From assembly GCA_950022695.1 (NCBI GenBank), contig CATLLN010000002.1, positions 540,059 through 604,058 of the forward strand: a stretch of 64,000 nt of DNA, in the 5' to 3' direction. Both the position numbers and the translations under genes were made by a program. The notes beneath the pieces are model-generated. The model saw nothing but the letters and a program-made list of their open reading frames with translations. It was not told the DNA's origin and did no database searches. This stretch comes from an uncultured bacterium (GTDB lineage: Bacteria; Cyanobacteriota; Vampirovibrionia; Gastranaerophilales; Gastranaerophilaceae). The number at the start of each line of letters is the position of its first letter. Positions within the stretch are counted from its first letter, which is position 1. Below, one piece after another: positions 1 to 7,349 of the stretch.

Positions 1-17
1 TTTGGGAATTGATTCAT
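1..17 (-). CDS. Start of a CDS cut by the window edge, possibly dnaB
   Basis: On the minus strand an AAGGAG ribosome binding site (complement of 23-28) sits five bases before an ATG at 17, which opens the codons M-N-Q-F-P before the window ends. The gene lies directly downstream of rplI in the same direction. In many bacteria rplI is followed by the replicative helicase gene dnaB, so that is the likeliest identity, but five codons cannot prove it. Confidence 0.4.
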
Positions 18-41
18 CCACACTCCTTTTATACGATGAAA

Positions 42-542
42 CTATTCAGCAGATTCTTCTTCAACTGTTTCTTCGATAGATTCTTTCACAACTTCTGAAG
101 CTGAAACTGCAATTGCTAATTCACATTTAACTTTAGAAGTTAATTTAATTAACATTGTATATTCACCAACTTTGTTAATTGGAGCATTTAGAGAAACAGA
201 TTTTCTATCAACTTCAATACCAGCTTGAGCTTGTAATTCTTCAGCTAATTTTTTAGTTGTAATTGTACCGAATAATTTACCAGATTCACCAGCTTTTGCT
301 GATAATTCTAATTTACCGAATTTTTCGATAGCTTCTGCTTTTTCTAAAGCTTCTTGATGTAATTTTTCTTGTTTAGCTTTAATTCTTGCAATATTTTTTT
401 CTCTGTTTTCCAAAGCACCGGCAGTTGCAACTTCTGCAGCACCTTGAGGAAGAAGGAAGTTTCTTGCATAACCGTCTTTAACGTTTACTACATCGCCAAC
501 TTCGCCTAAATTTTGAACTTCTTTTTTTAATATAACTTGCAT
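42..542 (-). CDS. rplI: 50S ribosomal protein L9
   Basis: L9 binds 23S rRNA through its N-terminal domain and reaches away from the large subunit. The N-terminus MQVILKKEVQNLGEVGDVV and the following GYARNFLLPQG are the classic L9 signature (residues 1-35). A charged connecting helix follows (about 45-75, rich in K and E), then the C-terminal domain. At 166 residues it is slightly longer than the usual 148-150 because of an acidic tail (EESIEETVEEESAE). The ATG at 542 follows an AAGGAG site. The probable next gene on the same strand starts 24 bases downstream, suggesting co-transcription. Confidence 0.97.
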   Translation of the reverse strand: MQVILKKEVQNLGEVGDVVNVKDGYARNFLLPQGAAEVATAGALENREKNIARIKAKQEKLHQEALEKAEAIEKFGKLELSAKAGESGKLFGTITTKKLAEELQAQAGIEVDRKSVSLNAPINKVGEYTMLIKLTSKVKCELAIAVSASEVVKESIEETVEEESAE

Positions 543-636
543 TTTACAATTCTCCTTTGTATTTATATTTCTGCATGTAGCCCTAACATACTACAAACAT
601 GCGAATTTGCCAAGAGTTTTTGTAATTTTGTTAAGT

Positions 637-1443
637 TTACCCTAATAAAATTAAGCTTAACCAAATAAACAAAATCCCTGAAATTATACCAACAATAGAT
701 AAGTGCCAGTTCCCATACTCTTTTGCAAGCGGTAAAAGCGTATCAAATGAAATATATGTCATAATCCCCGCAACTGATGCCATTAAAAAACCTACCATCA
801 CATGAGGAACAAAAAGCCCGAAAATAAACATTCCAACTAATGCTCCAATCGGTTCTGTAATTCCTGATAATGCAGCATAAAGCATTGCATAACGTTTTTT
901 ACCCGTAACATGATAAATAGGAAGCGCTACAGCTATTCCTTCCGGAATATTATGTATAGCAATTGCAAACGCAACAGATAAACCCAAAGTTACATTTTGA
1001 GTCGTAGTTAAAAATGTTGCCATACCTTCCGGAAAATTATGTATACAAATCGCAACAGCAGTTAAAAAACCTGCTCTTTTTAGCTTGTAATGATTGTGTG
1101 AACAGGATTCCGGATTATCAGGGTGTAAAAGTTCTTCAGTATCAACGTGATCAGGCAAAAAATAGTCTATCAAAACAGATACCAAAAGACCTATAACAAA
1201 ACCACCAAAAACCAGCCATTTATAAGTTTCCGGGAAATTAGCCTTCAATAAAGTTTCAGAACCGGGAATGATGTCAACCAAAGATATAAATATCATTACA
1301 CCCGCAGAAAAACCTAATCCGACAGACAAAGCTTTCAAATTATCTTTCTTTGTAATAAACGCAACCGCACCGCCAATTGCAGTTGTTAAACCTGCTAACA
1401 TAGTGAGGCTAAATGCTAATGCGAAATTGTTCTGTAAATTCAT
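637..1443 (-). CDS. zupT: ZIP family divalent metal transporter (ZupT-like)
   Basis: An inner-membrane ZIP-family permease of 268 residues, the usual length for bacterial ZupT, importing zinc and possibly iron or manganese. About eight hydrophobic segments are visible. The two metal-binding motifs are HNFPEG (about residue 136) and HNIPEG (about 165), on the helices that form the binuclear centre. A polar, histidine-containing loop (about 100-120, CSHNH) precedes them, as in the family. The upstream AAGGA site supports the ATG at 1443. It is divergent from the DUF2023-like gene. Substrate specificity cannot be read from sequence alone. Confidence 0.9.
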   Translation of the reverse strand: MNLQNNFALAFSLTMLAGLTTAIGGAVAFITKKDNLKALSVGLGFSAGVMIFISLVDIIPGSETLLKANFPETYKWLVFGGFVIGLLVSVLIDYFLPDHVDTEELLHPDNPESCSHNHYKLKRAGFLTAVAICIHNFPEGMATFLTTTQNVTLGLSVAFAIAIHNIPEGIAVALPIYHVTGKKRYAMLYAALSGITEPIGALVGMFIFGLFVPHVMVGFLMASVAGIMTYISFDTLLPLAKEYGNWHLSIVGIISGILFIWLSLILLG

Positions 1444-1535
1444 AAAAACTTATATCCTTTGCAAAACTTATATTACCACAAAGAAACTTTTTTATAACTT
1501 ATACGTCTTAACCAAAAGGAAGAGGAGAAGATTTT

Positions 1536-1877
1536 ATGGAATTATTTAATAATTTGATATATGAATACAAAAAAGGTATGCGGGATTTAGCAATGTATAC
1601 CTGCACCCGTGAAGATTACCCGCCATACGCCGAGCAACTGCTCAAAAATAATGTCGAATACATAATAAGAGAAATAGGAAATAACAAAATAAATATTTTC
1701 TTTGGTAAAATTGAATGCCTAGTGATTTTAAAACAATTTTCAAACGAAAAACTCAATGAAATTACAAAATACGAAGACTTCATCCTTGGAATCATGCTAG
1801 GATACTCCAGAAATGAGCAATATAAAAGGCTTTTAGGACTCTCTCCTGATTTGTATACAAATACATGCTCAACCTAA
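1536..1877 (+). CDS. DUF2023-like small protein
   Basis: A 113-residue soluble protein with no signal peptide. Its line of conservation (YEYKKGMRDLAMYTC near the start, NKINIFFGKIECL in the middle, EDFILGIMLGY near the end) resembles my memory of the DUF2023 family, whose function is unknown. An excellent GAGGAGA site lies eight bases before the ATG. It is divergent from the ZIP transporter gene with 92 bases between them, so the two may share a control region. A metal-related role would be guesswork. Confidence 0.6.
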   Translation: MELFNNLIYEYKKGMRDLAMYTCTREDYPPYAEQLLKNNVEYIIREIGNNKINIFFGKIECLVILKQFSNEKLNEITKYEDFILGIMLGYSRNEQYKRLLGLSPDLYTNTCST

Positions 1878-1988
1878 TTATTGATGTGAATTTTAATAAT
1901 GCCATGCCTTTCAATAAAATCAAGCTTTTTCACTATACCAACCACCATAATGTTAAGTTATGTAAACACACAAATTAAAACTCCATAT

Positions 1989-2023
1989 AGGCTGAAACCA
2001 TGTCCCCATCATGGTTTCAGCCT
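1989..2023 (+). terminator. Long perfect hairpin, possible terminator
   Basis: A 14-bp perfect inverted repeat (1989-2002 and 2010-2023, arms AGGCTGAAACCATG and its complement) encloses the 7-base loop TCCCCAT. It lies about 110 bases after the DUF2023-like gene and 108 bases before yggS. No strict T-run follows (CACTTTATAATT), so it could be a weak terminator of the upstream gene or a processed RNA structure. The rest of 1878-2131 holds no other recognisable feature. Confidence 0.45.
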
Positions 2024-2131
2024 CACTTTATAATTGGGAAATATTAACAGAAATAAATATTTTGGACATGCCGAAAAACTAATGTACAATTAAATCATGC
2101 TCATGTTGAGAGCAGTTCTTGTAGAGGTTAA

Positions 2132-2797
2132 ATGATGATTGAGATAATAAGAAAAAATCTTTTACAAATACAAGAAGAAATCGCACCTTGTAAACCCAGA
2201 ATAATTGCAGTTACAAAGTATTTTAACAAAGATGCAATAATTGCCGCTTATAAAGCCGGTTTTCGCGACTTTGGAGAATCAAGAGTAATTGAAGCTTCTG
2301 AAAAAATCAATAACCTGCCGGAAGATGTTAAGAAAAATTCAACTTTTCACCTCATAGGTCACTTACAAACAAACAAGACAAAACAAGCTGTAAAAGTTTT
2401 TGATTACATACATTCGGTAGATTCATTAAAACTTGCCAAAAGTATTTCGCAACACGCAAGTCAAATTGGAAAAACCCAAAAAATCCTTATTCAGATAAAC
2501 AACGCTGAAGAAGAACAAAAATACGGTTTTTCTAAAACTGAAGTGTTCAAATATTTTGAACAAATTCAAAACCTTGAATCGATCGAAATTTCAGGGGTTA
2601 TGAACATGGCACCGCTTGGTATTGACCAAAATGATATTGCTAAACTTTTTTCAGAAATTGTTCAAATAAGAAATGATTTAGAAAAAGAATTTAATTGTAA
2701 ACTGCAAGAAATTTCAATGGGAATGAGTCAAGATTATAAAATCGCAGCAACACAAGGTTCGACAATGTTACGGGTAGGTAGAAAATTATTTAACTAA
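2132..2797 (+). CDS. yggS: YggS family PLP homeostasis protein
   Basis: A cytoplasmic pyridoxal-phosphate-binding protein (COG0325), a single alanine-racemase-type TIM barrel that keeps PLP and amino-acid pools balanced. At 221 residues it has the family's length. The PLP lysine is in IIAVTKYF (about residue 28). Other signatures are FGESRV(IE), HLIGHLQTNK, GVMNMAP and SMGMSQDY. The first two codons are both ATG (2132 or 2135), and a GAGG site precedes them. sepF follows 18 bases later, a pairing (yggS/ylmE then sepF) common in Gram-positive bacteria and cyanobacteria. Confidence 0.94.
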   Translation: MMIEIIRKNLLQIQEEIAPCKPRIIAVTKYFNKDAIIAAYKAGFRDFGESRVIEASEKINNLPEDVKKNSTFHLIGHLQTNKTKQAVKVFDYIHSVDSLKLAKSISQHASQIGKTQKILIQINNAEEEQKYGFSKTEVFKYFEQIQNLESIEISGVMNMAPLGIDQNDIAKLFSEIVQIRNDLEKEFNCKLQEISMGMSQDYKIAATQGSTMLRVGRKLFN

Positions 2798-2815
2798 TAA
2801 ACGGAGGAAAAATAG

Positions 2816-3331
2816 GTGGCAGCAATAACAGAAAGTTTCAGAAAAGTCGTAGATTTCGTGATGGATGGTTTCCGCGGCGAAAATCCTTTTGTAGATATGA
2901 ATGATTCTGATGAATATGAAGACGATTACGAATATGTAGAAGAAGGAAGTGCTTTAAGAGAGATTGCACCTTCTTATGCACCAATTATAGAAAAACAAAA
3001 CGAAGCAAAAGTTCTTAACCACCCTAGTATGAACAGAGGCGGTAATGAAGTTGTAGTTGTTGAACCTCGCTCATTTGATGATGCTGCCACTATCGTTCAA
3101 CACCTAAAAGACAGAAAAATTGTTATGCTTAACCTTCATCTTTTAGACAAAGAACAATCTCAAAGAACAATTGATTTTGTTTGTGGTGCTTCTCAAGCAT
3201 TAAACGGAAGCCCTAAAAAAGTTGGTGATTTAGTATTTGTATTTGCACCAAGCAATGTAACATTATCAGCAGATACTAATACTCAACAAAGTAAATTTAA
3301 CGATTCTTTGTGGAGAACATCTCTACAATAG
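2816..3331 (+). CDS. sepF: Cell division protein SepF
   Basis: SepF bundles FtsZ filaments and anchors them to the membrane at the division site. The start is a GTG at 2816 behind a good GGAGGA site. The N-terminal segment (about 1-20, AAITESFRKVVDFVMDGF) is the amphipathic membrane helix. An acidic linker (30-45) follows, then the globular C-terminal domain (about 80-158) with the family pattern VVEPRSFDDAATIVQHLKD and the later DFVCGASQAL. The length of 171 residues is normal for cyanobacterial-type SepF. It is followed by its own terminator. Confidence 0.95.
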   Translation: MAAITESFRKVVDFVMDGFRGENPFVDMNDSDEYEDDYEYVEEGSALREIAPSYAPIIEKQNEAKVLNHPSMNRGGNEVVVVEPRSFDDAATIVQHLKDRKIVMLNLHLLDKEQSQRTIDFVCGASQALNGSPKKVGDLVFVFAPSNVTLSADTNTQQSKFNDSLWRTSLQ

Positions 3332-3370
3332 AATAATTTTGGTATGAGAAGAGAGATAGTTTAGGTATAC

Positions 3371-3396
3371 AGGCAGCGCTTAGCTGCCTTTTTATT
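3371..3396 (+). terminator. Rho-independent terminator after sepF
   Basis: A 7-bp stem AGGCAGC/GCTGCCT with loop GCTTA is followed at once by TTTTTATTT. It closes the yggS-sepF transcript and marks the border of the AT-rich accessory locus. Confidence 0.88.
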
Positions 3397-3406
3397 TACT
3401 ATCTTT

Positions 3407-3916
3407 CTAATTACTTGACCTACTTATCCAAGTATCTATTCTTAAAAAGATAATAAATATAACAAAATTTGTTATTAAGCCACCTGAATGAAAATATAAA
3501 TAACTATATACGGAATCAGACCATAAAGAAATACCATAAACAGATTTTTCTATAAAAATTCCTAAAATATCTAGTATTAACGAAAATAATATTACTGTTA
3601 TTTGTGTTGAGTTATCATTTTGCAAGGTTTTGAAAAACTGCATTAACTTTGATTGTGATTGATATTTACGCACAAACATCCACAACCATATTAATAGAAA
3701 ATTACGTAAGAATAAATACAAAAATGTAAAAATTATTAGTATATAAAAACAAGTATTTAGGAATGTCTGCGAAATATTATTTGATAATACATTTTCACCA
3801 ATATCTGCTGTTAATAAAAAACACATAAAACAAAAAATTGGTATTAAAATAAATACTAATGATATTAATAGATAAATAACATAAAAGTTTATTCTCTCTT
3901 TAAAATTTTTATTCAT
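3407..3916 (-). CDS. Small multi-pass membrane protein, paralogue A of accessory locus
   Basis: Unrecognised 169-residue integral membrane protein with about four hydrophobic segments (roughly 10-35, 50-80, 100-120, 142-160). It is clearly paralogous to its upstream neighbour (3931-4515). Both have NFLLIWLWM, then a basic loop with a serine-leucine-methionine-x-FF-x-TLQ pattern, then a hydrophobic LFSLxLDI stretch, and both end with SGGLITNFVIFI. It is last of four membrane genes behind the toxin-like gene. Base composition is much more AT-rich than in the flanking housekeeping genes, a sign of transfer. A role in immunity or in a membrane complex is inference only. Confidence 0.6.
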   Translation of the reverse strand: MNKNFKERINFYVIYLLISLVFILIPIFCFMCFLLTADIGENVLSNNISQTFLNTCFYILIIFTFLYLFLRNFLLIWLWMFVRKYQSQSKLMQFFKTLQNDNSTQITVILFSLILDILGIFIEKSVYGISLWSDSVYSYLYFHSGGLITNFVIFIIFLRIDTWISRSSN

Positions 3917-3930
3917 AAGTATAGAATAAT

Positions 3931-4515
3931 TTATTTTTTTACATAGCCCTTAATAATATCTCCAGTTTTATTTTTTATGTGATTTTTGGGATTTTTAACT
4001 CCTTGTCTATTTTTCCATAAATCAAATTTTAAAACCAGTATAAATATTACAAAGTTCGTTATTAAACCGCCTGAATTAATTCCTAAATACCATAATATAG
4101 AATCAGACAAAGTAAGCTCAGAGTATATTTTTATTAAAAGAATTAAAAATATATCTAATAATAATGAAAAAAACAATATTAACACTTGCTTTGAAGAATC
4201 ACATTGCAAGGTTCTAAAAAAACACATTAAACTGGATTGTGGATGAAATTTTCTAATTAGCATCCACAACCAGATTAATAAAAAATTTCGTAATAAAATA
4301 TATAAAAGTATAAAAACAGATGATATATAAAAAATTATTATAGCAATATTACATAATAAATCTGCAATATTCGTCACTAATGAAAGTTCACCATAATCAA
4401 TAAAAAGTATACTGAAAAAGATACTAGCGTCAATAATTGGAATAATAGTATAAATAAAAATTATATTCAAATAAATTTTATAGAAATTTTTATTGTATTT
4501 TGACATTTTCTTCAT
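3931..4515 (-). CDS. Small multi-pass membrane protein, paralogue B of accessory locus
   Basis: Unrecognised 194-residue membrane protein with about four hydrophobic segments and a positively charged C-terminal tail (about 165-194, several K and N). It shares NFLLIWLWM, the SSLMCFFRTLQ loop and SGGLITNFVIFI with the 169-residue protein downstream, so the two arose by tandem duplication and diverged. Fifteen bases separate the two genes. The ATG at 4515 is followed by a second in-frame ATG at 4506; neither has a strong ribosome binding site. Confidence 0.6.
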   Translation of the reverse strand: MKKMSKYNKNFYKIYLNIIFIYTIIPIIDASIFFSILFIDYGELSLVTNIADLLCNIAIIIFYISSVFILLYILLRNFLLIWLWMLIRKFHPQSSLMCFFRTLQCDSSKQVLILFFSLLLDIFLILLIKIYSELTLSDSILWYLGINSGGLITNFVIFILVLKFDLWKNRQGVKNPKNHIKNKTGDIIKGYVKK

Positions 4516-4622
4516 AATTAAATAATAAAATATTATTTCACCAATAGGTTAAAAATATTTCCAATTTTAATTTAAATTATAACATTAACTTGATTATACT
4601 GCTATAAATCTAATATTTTTAA

Positions 4623-5360
4623 CTACTTGTCTATATTTTTCAGTTCTCCACGTAGTTTCCACCACAAAAATAACACTAAATAGCTTCCAAATAAATCGAA
4701 AAATACTATTGTTAATAAGAATATTCGAATATAGTCGAGCATAAATGATAAAATTGAGAATTTTAACCATATTATTAATAAGTAAATAAATAAAAATAAT
4801 TCAAATAAGTATAAAAATATAAATCTAAAATCAGAATTATTTTTCAAATTATATATAAATTTATATACATATTTATGAGCTTTATTTTTTTCTACATCTT
4901 TATATAAAAGAGGAAATATAAACATTTGTAACACTATTAAAAAGAATAAAACAACTAATAGTATACAAATTAAATATGGTAATTTATATATGTCTGAAGC
5001 CAAAAGTAATATAATATTTAAAAACTCTATTATAAATAATAATTTAATCCTAAATTTATTATCATTTTTCAAGTTACTTATAAAACATTGTATCATCTCA
5101 TTTTTAGAGCTATTTTCTAAATATTTATACAAAATAGGCAAACATAGAGTTCTTAAAAATGCTAAAAATAACATACTATAAATACAAATAGTAAAAAATA
5201 TATTATCATCAGGCAATTCCATAATAAATAGAAAACCAAGAAAAAATCCATGTGGCCATAAATTTGCTAGAAATAAATTTACAAATAAGACTAAAAATAT
5301 ATCTTTATTTAAATATTTTTTACTAAAAATCTCTTCCATTCCAAATATATAATACCTCAA
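4623..5360 (-). CDS. Membrane protein with internal duplication, accessory locus
   Basis: Unrecognised 245-residue membrane protein with six or more hydrophobic segments. It contains the same module twice. First copy, about 78-120: a PILYKYLE segment, a hydrophilic stretch ending ISNLKNDNKFR, then a hydrophobic helix. Second copy, about 150-200: FPLLYKDVE, YNLKNNSDFR, then a hydrophobic helix. Each repeat resembles the loop-plus-helix core of the two smaller paralogues. The longest frame starts with TTG at 5360 and overlaps the preceding stop by four bases. An ATG at 5339 is an alternative, and neither has a convincing ribosome binding site. Confidence 0.55.
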   Translation of the reverse strand: MRYYIFGMEEIFSKKYLNKDIFLVLFVNLFLANLWPHGFFLGFLFIMELPDDNIFFTICIYSMLFLAFLRTLCLPILYKYLENSSKNEMIQCFISNLKNDNKFRIKLLFIIEFLNIILLLASDIYKLPYLICILLVVLFFLIVLQMFIFPLLYKDVEKNKAHKYVYKFIYNLKNNSDFRFIFLYLFELFLFIYLLIIWLKFSILSFMLDYIRIFLLTIVFFDLFGSYLVLFLWWKLRGELKNIDK

Positions 5361-5878
5361 GATTCTTTTGATTTTTTAGCCACTTGTCTATTTTTTAATA
5401 TTTTATTTATTCGATTAATAACAATCACAAAAAATATACATAAATAACAAGATAATATAGATATACCAACGCCAAAAATATCATGCATATTATATAAAAA
5501 ACTATTAATTGAAGGAAAAATATAATCATTTTTTTCAAAATATTTAAATGCAATTTCTATACATAAAAATAACATTAAAAGATATATATATTCGTTTCCA
5601 CTATTAAAAAATTGATATAAATATTTACTAGTAGTATTTCTTATTGTAAAAGCGGTTACATAAATCAACGCACATACTTGAAGCCACTTAACACAAATCA
5701 TAAGCAGTGCAAGTTGAAGAAAACCACACATATACACACCTGGGTTACAACTTTTCATTATAAAAAAAGTTGAAACCCAAAAATATATTATAGGAATAGT
5801 TATTGATAAAATTACATAAAATATATATTTTATTATCTGTTTCTGTTCTTTATTAACATTAATTTTTAAAATATTCAT
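5357..5878 (-). CDS. Small multi-pass membrane protein, first of the four behind the toxin-like gene
   Basis: Unrecognised 173-residue membrane protein with about four hydrophobic segments and a basic C-terminus (ILKNRQVAKKSKES). Between its second and third helices it has an RNTTSKYLYQFFNSG loop, which fits loosely the S-x(3)-FF pattern of the other three membrane proteins. It may therefore be a more distant member of the same family. It lies 52 bases after the 386-residue toxin-like gene and overlaps the next gene, consistent with one transcript. Confidence 0.55.
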   Translation of the reverse strand: MNILKINVNKEQKQIIKYIFYVILSITIPIIYFWVSTFFIMKSCNPGVYMCGFLQLALLMICVKWLQVCALIYVTAFTIRNTTSKYLYQFFNSGNEYIYLLMLFLCIEIAFKYFEKNDYIFPSINSFLYNMHDIFGVGISILSCYLCIFFVIVINRINKILKNRQVAKKSKES

Positions 5879-5930
5879 ACTTATAATATAAATAAGTAAA
5901 AAATAAAAAAATTAAATATATCTCCAGTTT

Positions 5931-7091
5931 CTATATTTTTTTATAAATTAGATAAATATTGAATTGATTTTCTAACAATCTTCTTTGTTGCATTGAATAT
6001 CCCCAATTATTTGGTACATTAGTAAGATTGAACCCTGTTCTATGAACAAAATCATAATAATCAACAATTATTCCACTAAAATTACCATTATTATCAATTC
6101 TAGGATTATGAATAATTGCATGTTGAATACCTGCACGATTATCTAACCCATTCCCAAAAATTCCATTAAAATTAATTGGTGCATTTTTTATTTCACCTTT
6201 TAATATTTTTTCATAATTATTTTTTACAAAATCATTAATTTGTTTAGATGCAGATAATTGCTTACATTGTTGTGAATTAGCATTATAAAAAGAGCCACGA
6301 GAATCTTTAGGTACACCTATATCATCTAACAACTTATTTAATTCTGTATTTTTAATTTCATTTCTAGCAACAATTTTTGCAAATGGATTATTTTTTGTTG
6401 CAACCATATCGTGAATTGCGTTATCCATATTTGCATTTGCAATAGAGCCCGTAAAATTACCTATTGAATGATAAATAGATTCATGTATATTATCACCTAA
6501 ATTAGGCTTTTCTACCTGAGCAGCACCGCCTGTAACCACGCCATTTTTATGCAATATATTACTCAAATTTTCACGGTAATCACTTAAGAAACTTCCGATA
6601 TTACCCATTAAACCATCTGGAATAAAACCGCCTAAGATATTGAATATATCTGTTATATCACTAATCGCTTGGCTAATTTCAGGATTTTCGGTTGAAGTAG
6701 AAGATCGTTCTAGCAAAATTTTCAAGGATTCTTTTTCCATACGTTCCTTCTCTTTTTCCATTTCTTCTATTGTAGGTTGATGAGGCGCAATTGAATTTCC
6801 CATACCTGATGCGCCGCCGGTTACGGTACCAATTCCTATTCTACCGCCGCCTTTAGAACGGTAATGTGCGCGAACCTCTGTTCCATCTCCACGGGTATAT
6901 GCACGAACATATACTACATCATCTGAACCGGATAATTCTATATCGGATGGAATGCCTATTTCGCCCCACTGATTTCTGATTGCTTGCTCATTACTCGAAA
7001 ATTCTTCTGGACTCATAGTACCGATATCCTCGCTTGTGAATATCCTGTTGTTACCTGATACGCTGTTAAAAAAGTCTCTTAAATTTCTCAT
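5931..7091 (-). CDS. Toxin-like modular protein with unknown C-terminal domain
   Basis: A 386-residue soluble protein with no signal peptide that I cannot assign to a family. Layout: about 1-60 acidic N-terminus; about 65-95 a YTRGDGTEVRAHYRS motif followed by a glycine-rich GGGRIGIGTVTGGASG stretch, a motif I associate with phage-derived or polymorphic-toxin proteins; about 105-130 a highly charged E/K helix; about 150-260 helical linker; about 265-386 a compact aromatic-rich domain containing HAIIHNPRI, IIVDYYDFVHRTG and NNWGYSMQQ. The modular build, plus downstream duplicated membrane genes, recalls a toxin with immunity proteins. That is inference. The start has an AAAGGA site. Confidence 0.55.
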   Translation of the reverse strand: MRNLRDFFNSVSGNNRIFTSEDIGTMSPEEFSSNEQAIRNQWGEIGIPSDIELSGSDDVVYVRAYTRGDGTEVRAHYRSKGGGRIGIGTVTGGASGMGNSIAPHQPTIEEMEKEKERMEKESLKILLERSSTSTENPEISQAISDITDIFNILGGFIPDGLMGNIGSFLSDYRENLSNILHKNGVVTGGAAQVEKPNLGDNIHESIYHSIGNFTGSIANANMDNAIHDMVATKNNPFAKIVARNEIKNTELNKLLDDIGVPKDSRGSFYNANSQQCKQLSASKQINDFVKNNYEKILKGEIKNAPINFNGIFGNGLDNRAGIQHAIIHNPRIDNNGNFSGIIVDYYDFVHRTGFNLTNVPNNWGYSMQQRRLLENQFNIYLIYKKI

Positions 7092-7125
7092 CTCGTTTCC
7101 TTTACTTGTTTTATGTTACTAATCC

Positions 7126-7163
7126 TTTGTATCAATACAAAATTACCTTCAAATTATTGAAGG
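7126..7163. repeat. Two adjacent small palindromes upstream of the toxin-like gene
   Basis: 7126-7141 is a perfect TTTGTAT/ATACAAA inverted repeat with a 2-base loop. 7146-7163 is a perfect CCTTCAA/TTGAAGG inverted repeat with a 4-base loop. Both lie in the 5' region of the minus-strand toxin-like gene, between it and the dispersed repeat. They could be operators or leader hairpins; nothing in the sequence decides between these. Confidence 0.45.
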
Positions 7164-7181
7164 AAAGTTTGGTGGATACTT

Positions 7182-7321
7182 TATTAGTGTAAAATATTTT
7201 CTTATAATCTAACAGTCCGTATTTTTACTTAAGTAAAAATACGGACTGTACTTAGGCGTATATATTGAAAATACTTAGATTAAAAGCATTTGAATTCTTA
7301 TTGCGTTTACAAAAATTTACA
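7182..7321. repeat. 140-bp dispersed repeat, copy 1, with a 38-bp perfect palindrome
   Basis: Matches 28963-29102 over its full 140 bases with four mismatches and no gaps. The core, 7212-7249, is a perfect 38-bp palindrome (half-site ACAGTCCGTATTTTTACTT). The right half can be read as a short open frame from TTG at 7265, where three of the differences between copies change amino acids conservatively. It lies 28 bases after the end of ffh. The outer ends share a weak inverted similarity (TGTAAA...TTTACA). It could be a MITE-like element, a conserved terminator cassette, or a recombination site. Confidence 0.85.
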
Positions 7322-7349
7322 AAGATTTTTAGGAAAAAATTCTGAAAAA

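Noticed and set aside
1014..1549. Plus-strand open frames opposite the ZIP transporter gene
   Set aside because: They lie antisense inside or at the edge of a well-supported transporter gene and have no recognisable product.
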